Translations under genes and position numbers: made by a program
Source of the DNA: Leptolyngbya sp. DLM2.Bin15
GTDB lineage: Bacteria > Cyanobacteriota > Cyanobacteriia > RECH01
DNA: 40,701 bases
NCBI GenBank assembly: GCA_007694125.1
Contig: RECH01000315.1
Location: 1-40,701 of the forward strand
Direction of reading: 5' to 3'
The notes under the pieces: generated by a model
Database searches by the model: none
Told to the model about the DNA's origin: nothing
The model's input: the letters and a program-made list of their open reading frames with translations, nothing else
Part shown: positions 36,201-40,701 of the stretch, in pieces
Layout: every line of letters begins with the position of its first letter
How positions within the stretch are numbered: position 1 is the stretch's first letter

Positions 36201-37330
36201 TTGTTTTCTCCATTCGAGATACAGGCATCGGCATTGCGGAAAGCGATCGCAACAAACTCTTTCAACCCTTTGTACAAATTGACAGTGCTTTAAACCGGCA
36301 ACATGCTGGTACGGGGCTAGGGCTATCGCTGGTGAAACGGCTGGCAGAACTGCATGGGGGGCATATCTCGGTAGAAAGCAGCCTCGGTCAGGGGAGCTGC
36401 TTCTCCGTGCACATTCCTAGTATCATTGGCTGCCCCATACCTACTGTCACGGCCAAGGAAAACCTATCATCGGCTGCCGTTTGCCCCACCGCAGCCGTCC
36501 CCATCCCAAATGTACCATCGGTGCTGATTGTGGAAGATGCCGACGACGTGGCGGATCAAATCAAACGGTATTTGACAGAGCTAGGCATCCCATCAACGGT
36601 GTGCAGCCATGGCGAAAATGCGATCGCTCAAGCCACCCAGCTCATGCCATCGTTGATTATTCTAGACCTACTGCTGCCGGAGATCTCAGGGTGGGAGATT
36701 CTAACGCAGCTGAAGCATAATCCAGTGACAGCTCCCATTCCAGTCATCATCGCTTCAGTGGTAGATGAGCAAGGCCAAGGGTTAACATTAGGAGCAGAAG
36801 ACTACCTTGTGAAGCCGATTACCCGAGTCCATCTCCATGCGGCCATTCGCCGTCTGCAGCCATCACTGTTATCAGATCAAGGCTTGAGCGATCGCCTAAG
36901 TCCTACCATCATTACTCCCAACCATCATCCTGACGCTGTCATTCTCGTCGCCGAAGACAACCCAGCCAACATTGAGACGATCGCCGACTATCTCACCCTC
37001 AAGGGCTACCATCTCATTTATGCCCATAATGGGTATGAGGCCGTCAACCTGGCCCAAGTCCAAACACCAGACTTGATCCTCATGGATATTCAAATGCCTG
37101 GCTTGAGCGGGCTAGATGCCATTCATCGAATTCGGGCAACCGTTTCCCCAACCCTGCCCATTATTGCGATGACGGCTTTAGCCATGCCTGGCGATCGCGA
37201 TCGATGTCTCCTTGCAGGAGCCAACGATTACTTAACCAAGCCGATTCGGTTAAAGCTGATGTTAGAAGCGATTCAACAGCTTTTGCCACATCCTGAATGG
37301 GCGGCCCTCAGCACCCATCCAGAGCTCTAG
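33272..37330 (+). CDS. Hybrid sensor histidine kinase with CBS pair, five PAS domains and two receivers
   Basis: A 1352-residue protein, cytoplasmic by sequence (no membrane helix). Domains in order: two CBS motifs (about 20-145); PAS/PAC 1-5 (about 165-290, 295-412, 415-540, 542-665, 668-792), most ending in the DITxRK-type PAC signature; HisKA with the phosphorylatable His825 (ASMSHELRTPLNAILG); an HATPase domain with the N box around N943 and G boxes DTGIGI and GTGLGLSLV; receiver 1 with Asp1132 and Lys1181; receiver 2 with Asp1272 and Lys1323. The third and fourth PAS domains are near-duplicates (RYRAVVEDQ/RYRAIVEDQ and WQLWTDRA). The ligand is unknown; CBS domains suggest nucleotide sensing. 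A second kinase gene follows 72 bases downstream. Confidence 0.95.
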   Translation: MCGLSSSSGQITLAIARDLPLLSTTTTLAKAIADIERFRTSHHATVTSSACCAFVMEQDTLVGLVSDRDIVAALAAGRIPAQTLVGEIMAPPPSPIPLAEVTHLPSILSHLQQANRCCLPVIDQGQIIGCLNTTHILQVLGPQLLSSPLPSQPILLGIPAPCSRLQNMIATSPAVMFTCRPEEDYKTTFVSANIQELLGYSPHTFVQEPNFWSDRLHPDDRDRFLSALALLPTQGVQHHEYRFLHHDGHYVWLGSSLRMVFDNQGKPVELVGYVIDITEQKHIEQRLRQQAAHLSAAQRIANLGSWEFDIHTGAITWSPQSFVVFGFDEADGEPTLEQLEARFKPEACLQHRHVLEQAIAQASCYELEIEFNRPNGSLGWVAARGEPIFDASGHLSHFVGTVLDITDRKLADLKRKCSEARYRAVVEDQMDLICRFLPDGRLTFANYAYCQYIQVDPEAAIGHSLEQLVPSEEYARLQQLLSHLTPATPTTTNEQKTFTASGEERWQLWTDRAMFDDQGQVIEYQSVGHDITDRKRIELALQQSETRYRAIVEDQTEMICRFRPDGSLSFANTAYRRYFNIDTTLPDKNAIWQYIPDDELDFVRTKVLGLTPEAPTVTYEHRVELPDGTTAWQLWTDRAIFDDQGQLLEYQSAGRDITDRKHDEQQLRQLSERLALALKSGAIGIWEWDLVQDHLVWDEQMYRLHGRSPDDPVQSGADWQQSLHPEDRQATETVLTQALQGEQEFDATFRIVWPDGSPRFIKAYGQVQRSPQGQPVRMVGINFDITKRQEAQQRIQVQNDQLSRANLELERATRLKDEFLASMSHELRTPLNAILGMSEGLQEDVFGALNPRQQKAIATIERSGQHLLELINDILDLSKIAADKLELQPSLVSVNTLCQASLAFVQESALRKHIHLEHDIRGVASLYADERRLRQILINLLVNAVKFTPEGGHVSLTVSTILSKQDQESSTSLQPEVVFSIRDTGIGIAESDRNKLFQPFVQIDSALNRQHAGTGLGLSLVKRLAELHGGHISVESSLGQGSCFSVHIPSIIGCPIPTVTAKENLSSAAVCPTAAVPIPNVPSVLIVEDADDVADQIKRYLTELGIPSTVCSHGENAIAQATQLMPSLIILDLLLPEISGWEILTQLKHNPVTAPIPVIIASVVDEQGQGLTLGAEDYLVKPITRVHLHAAIRRLQPSLLSDQGLSDRLSPTIITPNHHPDAVILVAEDNPANIETIADYLTLKGYHLIYAHNGYEAVNLAQVQTPDLILMDIQMPGLSGLDAIHRIRATVSPTLPIIAMTALAMPGDRDRCLLAGANDYLTKPIRLKLMLEAIQQLLPHPEWAALSTHPEL

Positions 37331-37402
37331 GCTCACCCCATTCACCTGTAACACTGTTTTGAAAACACTGTCGCACATCATCTATGACAACGGTATTTTG
37401 GT

Positions 37403-38476
37403 ATGACAACCTCAGCGTCCATTCTCGTCATCGATGACGAACCGGATAATTTCGATGTCATCGACACCTTTTTGCACGATGAAAACGTACAACTATACTA
37501 TGCGTCCAGTGGCGCACGGGCGATCGCTCGCTTACAAGATATCCAGCCTGATGTCATTTTGATGGATGTGATGATGCCCAACATGAGCGGCATCGAGGCC
37601 TGTCAGATCATCAAGGCTGATCCCCAGTGGCAAGGGGTGCCGATCATTATGGTGACGGCATTAACCGCCAAGGATGACCTATCGCGTTGCTTGAACGCTG
37701 GAGCCGATGACTTTATCAGCAAGCCGGTCAATGGCACAGAACTGCGAGCAAGAGTCAGCTCCATGTTGCGCATCCGCAAGCAATACGCAAGCGTGCAAAA
37801 CCTGTTAAGGCTGCGCGAAGACATGGTCAATATGATTGTGCATGATCTGCGCACGCCCCTATCAAGTATCGTGCTATCGGCAGATATGCTGCAAAGCGGT
37901 CAGCTCCCTGGAGACAAGCAGCACCGTAAAGCCGAGCAGATTATGACGGCTGCTCGCCAATTACAAGCCCTGATTGATGACCTGCTGATCATGGCACGAC
38001 TGGAAGATGGTCAGATGTTGGTCGATCGCACCCCAGTGGATCTGGGGCATCTATGTAAGACAGCCCTGTCAGAATTTGAAGCGATCGCCCAGCAGAAACA
38101 TCTAGACCTTGTGGGAGAATTGTCTGCTCAGTTGAATCCAATTCATGTCGATGCCACCATGTTGCGCCGGGTGATTGATAACTTACTGTCCAATGCCGTC
38201 AAGTTTTCTCCCAAGGGCAGCCAAGTTGTCCTTAGAGCCGATTCGTTGGATCAATCCACCATTATTCAGGTGGCGGATCAAGGTATGGGCGTACGCATTG
38301 ACCTCAGACAAATTATCTTCGAGAAGTATGAGACTGGCCTCAATGCTGAGGGCGTTACCCAACTGGGGCTAGGGCTAGCCTTCTGTAAGTTAGCGGTGGA
38401 GGCCCACGGTGGCGATATTCGGGTTGATGATAATCATCCTCGGGGGTCGGTGTTTACCATTTCCCTGCCGAGTTAG
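37403..38476 (+). CDS. Response regulator-histidine kinase hybrid (REC-HisKA-HATPase)
   Basis: A 357-residue protein with an N-terminal receiver (phospho-acceptor Asp55 in VILMDVMMPNMSG, Lys107 in SKPVNG), a HisKA domain with His147 (MIVHDLRTPLSSIVL) and an HATPase domain (LLSNAVKFSPKG, then VADQGMGV and LGLGLAFCKLAVEAHGGDI). This inverted order, receiver before kinase, is common in cyanobacteria for kinases that are themselves switched by an upstream kinase. Its position 72 bases after the multi-PAS hybrid kinase suggests a phosphorelay between the two, an inference from gene order. No output DNA-binding gene is adjacent. No membrane segment is present. The convergent hairpin follows its stop. 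Confidence 0.93.
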   Translation: MTTSASILVIDDEPDNFDVIDTFLHDENVQLYYASSGARAIARLQDIQPDVILMDVMMPNMSGIEACQIIKADPQWQGVPIIMVTALTAKDDLSRCLNAGADDFISKPVNGTELRARVSSMLRIRKQYASVQNLLRLREDMVNMIVHDLRTPLSSIVLSADMLQSGQLPGDKQHRKAEQIMTAARQLQALIDDLLIMARLEDGQMLVDRTPVDLGHLCKTALSEFEAIAQQKHLDLVGELSAQLNPIHVDATMLRRVIDNLLSNAVKFSPKGSQVVLRADSLDQSTIIQVADQGMGVRIDLRQIIFEKYETGLNAEGVTQLGLGLAFCKLAVEAHGGDIRVDDNHPRGSVFTISLPS

Positions 38477-38479
38477 ATC

Positions 38480-38522
38480 CAATCCGGTTGCATGTCCATA
38501 GCTAGGGCCTTCAACCGGATTG
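38480..38522. terminator. Terminator-like inverted repeat between convergent genes
   Basis: CAATCCGGTTG (38480-38490) and CAACCGGATTG (38512-38522) form a perfect 11-bp stem with a 21-base loop, four bases after the kinase stop codon. It lies between the convergent kinase and TspO-like genes. No clear T-run follows in either direction. Confidence 0.5.
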
Positions 38523-38601
38523 AATCCCCTGCTGCGCCGCCCTTCGCCAAGGGGCTACAAGCATCCGGGTACTATCCCTCCAAGCAAGGCTAAGGCTCTG
38601 A

Positions 38602-39381
38602 CTAGACCGAGCGCGGGGCAGCCTGTTTCCATCGAGCCAAGAGGGCCAGGATCAAGACCACAGAGGCAGCGATCGCCACCGGTGCCACCAGCCCTTGATC
38701 GGCATGACGAACTGCGATCGCGACAAAGGCCCAGATTAAAACACCGGAAAACACCGCATCGCCATAGAGAAAAGTCATCACACTACCGAGTACTGTGGCT
38801 ACTACCAGCATAATCACCGTCCACAAGGGTCTTCCTAATCCCAACTCCGTCCAGCCTGTACTGTAGAGGGCGATCGCGCCATTGACGATCGTAGCCACAC
38901 TAATCCAACCTAGGTACAAGCTCAGCGGTCGGTTGACAAGCCAGCGATCGCGGCGGCTGGGCGTCATGGTCTGTCGCTGATGGTAATAACCATAGGCTAG
39001 GGCAATGAGAATAGCCGCCATGGCAATCATGGAGCCCCAAAAGAAGCGGTACAGAAATAAAAACACCCAAACGCCCTGAGCCACAGAACTGAGGATCAAG
39101 GCGTGGCGCACGGGGTTTAGATCGGAGCGCGATCGCTGGCTGGGCAACAGTTGATAGACACCAAAGGCAATCAACCCTAGATAAATTAGCCCCCAGATAA
39201 TGAAGGCATAGTTGGCGGGAATGATCATCACATCCCCAAAGACCCGGTTGGAGATTGAGCCAATGGACTCACCCTTGATGGGGTCAATGTTCGACCAAGC
39301 ATTCACTAGGAAGGTGCCCACAATGGCGATCAGGGTCGCGTAGGGGCGAGCTTTGGCGATGAAAGTCGGCTGGACTGGCAT
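38602..39381 (-). CDS. Multi-spanning membrane protein, TspO/tryptophan-rich sensory protein-like
   Basis: A 259-residue membrane protein with about seven hydrophobic segments (for example ATLIAIVGTFLVNAW, YAFIIWGLIYLGLIAFGVY and VAPVAIAASVVLILALLARW). The segment IIPANYAFIIWGLIYLGLIA, with P.NYAF.IWG..Y, is the mark of a group annotated as tryptophan-rich sensory protein, remotely like TspO/MBR (P.W.F...W..LY). It is about 100 residues longer than true TspO (about 160), with extra helices at the C-terminus, so tetrapyrrole or cholesterol binding cannot be assumed. ATG at 39381 is preferred over TTG at 39393. leuS lies upstream on the same strand, with 114 bases between. Confidence 0.8.
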   Translation of the reverse strand: MPVQPTFIAKARPYATLIAIVGTFLVNAWSNIDPIKGESIGSISNRVFGDVMIIPANYAFIIWGLIYLGLIAFGVYQLLPSQRSRSDLNPVRHALILSSVAQGVWVFLFLYRFFWGSMIAMAAILIALAYGYYHQRQTMTPSRRDRWLVNRPLSLYLGWISVATIVNGAIALYSTGWTELGLGRPLWTVIMLVVATVLGSVMTFLYGDAVFSGVLIWAFVAIAVRHADQGLVAPVAIAASVVLILALLARWKQAAPRSV

Positions 39382-39495
39382 GGGCGATCGCAATTCATAA
39401 CGGTACTTCTAGTATGGGAGACATTCCCAAACCTTGCCCTGTACCCACCAGCCGAAATTCCCGAACCGCGGCCTATGCCCTGCGCTAGACCCACC

Positions 39496-40701
39496 CTAGG
39501 CCACCACAAAGTTCACCAGCTTGCCCGGCACCACAATCACCTTCTTGATCGTCTTGCCTTCGAGGTAGCGTTGAGCCACCTCCGACTCTGTGGCAAACTG
39601 CTCCAGTTCCGCCTTGCTGGCCGCGGCGGGAACCTGGATGGTGCCTCGGGTTTTGCCCATAATCTGAATCACCAGGGTGATTTCGTCCACCACCAAGGCG
39701 TCAGGATCATGGCTGGGCCAGGGGTGCTGATGCACCGACTCGCTGTATCCCAAGCCCTGCCACAGTTCTTCAGCAATGTGGGGGGCGAAGGGAGCCATGA
39801 GAATCACCAGGGTTTCGATGCCCTCGTGGTACACCGCCGAGGTCTTACAGTCGGCATCACTCAGGGCATTGCTCAGCTTCATGAGTTCCGACACCGCCGT
39901 GTTGAACTGGTAGTCGCCGTCGATGTCCTCGGTGATGTCCCTAATCGCCAGATGCACCGCCCGCCGCAGATCTTTTTCCACCTTCGTCAGAGTCTCAGGC
40001 AAGGTCGGCGCTGGCGATGGCGCACGGTAGTCGGTCACCAGCCGCCACACGCGGTTCAAAAAGCGGGACTGCCCTTCCACGTCGGCATCATCCCACTCCA
40101 GATCCTTCTCCGGCGGCGCTTTGAACAGGATAAACATGCGGGCAGTATCCACCCCATACTTGGCAATCACATCCTCCGGAGCTACGCCATTGCCCTTAGA
40201 TTTGGACATGGTGGCATAGAGACGCTCTAGGGGTTCGCCGGTGTCTGGATCGCGGGGATCGCTTGGATCAGCAACGCGATCGGAGGGAATCCACTGGTCT
40301 TTGCCACCCCGGTTGGGGTTGCGATAGGTGAGCCCCTGCACCATACCCTGGGTGAGCAGCCGCTGGAAGGGTTCGTCAAAGTTCAACAGGCCGCGATCGC
40401 GTAGGAACTTGGTGAAAAACCGCGAGTAGAGCAGATGCAGAATGGCATGTTCAATCCCACCCACATATTGATCCACCGGCAGCCAGTCGTTGGCCTTGGC
40501 TGGCTCAAACACCTGGCTTTCATTGCGAGCATCGGCGTAGCGCAGGTAATACCAGGAGGAATCAATAAAGGTGTCCATGGTATCGGTTTCCCGCTTGGCC
40601 GGCGTACCGCAGGTAGGACAGGGCACATTCACCCAGTCGTCCAGCTTGGCCAAGGGCGAGCCACCCCGCCCCGACAGCTCCACATTATCCGGCAACACCA
40701 C
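39496..40701 (-). CDS. leuS: Leucyl-tRNA synthetase, C-terminal part (cut by window edge)
   Basis: The last 401 codons of LeuS, a class I synthetase that charges tRNA-Leu. Visible parts are the Cys-containing segment [20 protein letters not shown], the catalytic [13 protein letters not shown] and [18 protein letters not shown] blocks, the KMSKS loop (here [10 protein letters not shown]), and the anticodon-binding helical domain with PHIAEELWQ and the final [18 protein letters not shown]. The N-terminal half, with the HIGH motif and the editing domain, lies beyond position 40701. No frameshift is seen. The gene continues past the right end, so the apparent first Met is internal. Confidence 0.96.
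   Translation of the reverse strand: MVLPDNVELSGRGGSPLAKLDDWVNVPCPTCGTPAKRETDTMDTFIDSSWYYLRYADARNESQVFEPAKANDWLPVDQYVGGIEHAILHLLYSRFFTKFLRDRGLLNFDEPFQRLLTQGMVQGLTYRNPNRGGKDQWIPSDRVADPSDPRDPDTGEPLERLYATMSKSKGNGVAPEDVIAKYGVDTARMFILFKAPPEKDLEWDDADVEGQSRFLNRVWRLVTDYRAPSPAPTLPETLTKVEKDLRRAVHLAIRDITEDIDGDYQFNTAVSELMKLSNALSDADCKTSAVYHEGIETLVILMAPFAPHIAEELWQGLGYSESVHQHPWPSHDPDALVVDEITLVIQIMGKTRGTIQVPAAASKAELEQFATESEVAQRYLEGKTIKKVIVVPGKLVNFVVA

Noticed and set aside
1-40701. Frequent GCGATCGC octamers as a possible array
   Set aside because: They are the HIP1 palindrome scattered across cyanobacterial genomes, without regular spacing; there is no CRISPR or array structure.

Overview
The window is chromosomal DNA from a cyanobacterium. 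The palindrome GCGATCGC (HIP1) recurs throughout, inside and between genes, which is a cyanobacterial genome signature. The gene set agrees: sucrose synthase, a phycobilisome-degradation NblB-like HEAT protein, a TIGR04376-type coiled-coil protein, a lumen-type pentapeptide-repeat protein and several conserved hypotheticals seen only in cyanobacteria. The genus cannot be fixed from the sequence; a filamentous Leptolyngbya-like lineage would fit but is a guess.

Layout. 1-4.4 kb: a divergent sigma-70-like factor, a small cyanobacterial hypothetical, then a minus-strand run of a PH-like hypothetical, a NOL1/NOP2/Sun rRNA methyltransferase and thiL, with a C-terminal remnant of a flavin amine oxidase beyond it. 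4.4-5.4 kb: about 1.1 kb without genes, leading into sucrose synthase (5.4-7.9 kb). 7.9-16 kb: mostly small housekeeping genes (pentapeptide protein, YraN, queA, SRPBCC protein, tail-anchored protein, queF, M42 peptidase, CBS protein, nblB-like, J-domain protein). queA and queF belong to the same queuosine pathway. 16-20 kb: der, an orphan EcfT transporter subunit and a chorismate-utilising enzyme overlapping it by ATGA. 20-24.4 kb: minus-strand genes for an MpaB-type oxygenase, a TIGR04376-type protein, dcd, a CobO-like protein that has lost its Walker A motif, and a HAD phosphatase. 24.4-26.1 kb: an M15 carboxypeptidase with four internal repeats.

26.3-30.6 kb encodes one very large protein: three TIR domains, each followed by a helical linker, then a coiled coil, one membrane span and 14 WD40 blades. 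It looks like a membrane-tethered sensor/effector of the bacterial conflict (immunity or cell-death) type. The middle TIR has lost the catalytic glutamate.

The 781-bp gap between guaA (30.9-32.5 kb) and a large hybrid histidine kinase (33.3-37.3 kb) holds six perfect copies of TTTTCCACA/TGTGGAAAA in 99 bp, spaced mostly near multiples of 11 bp. This is the strongest non-coding signal in the window and probably the chromosomal replication origin, even though neither dnaA nor dnaN is nearby. The kinase is followed by a second, smaller response-regulator/kinase hybrid. The window closes with a TspO-like membrane protein and the 3' part of leuS. No rRNA, tRNA, CRISPR array or intact insertion sequence was seen.
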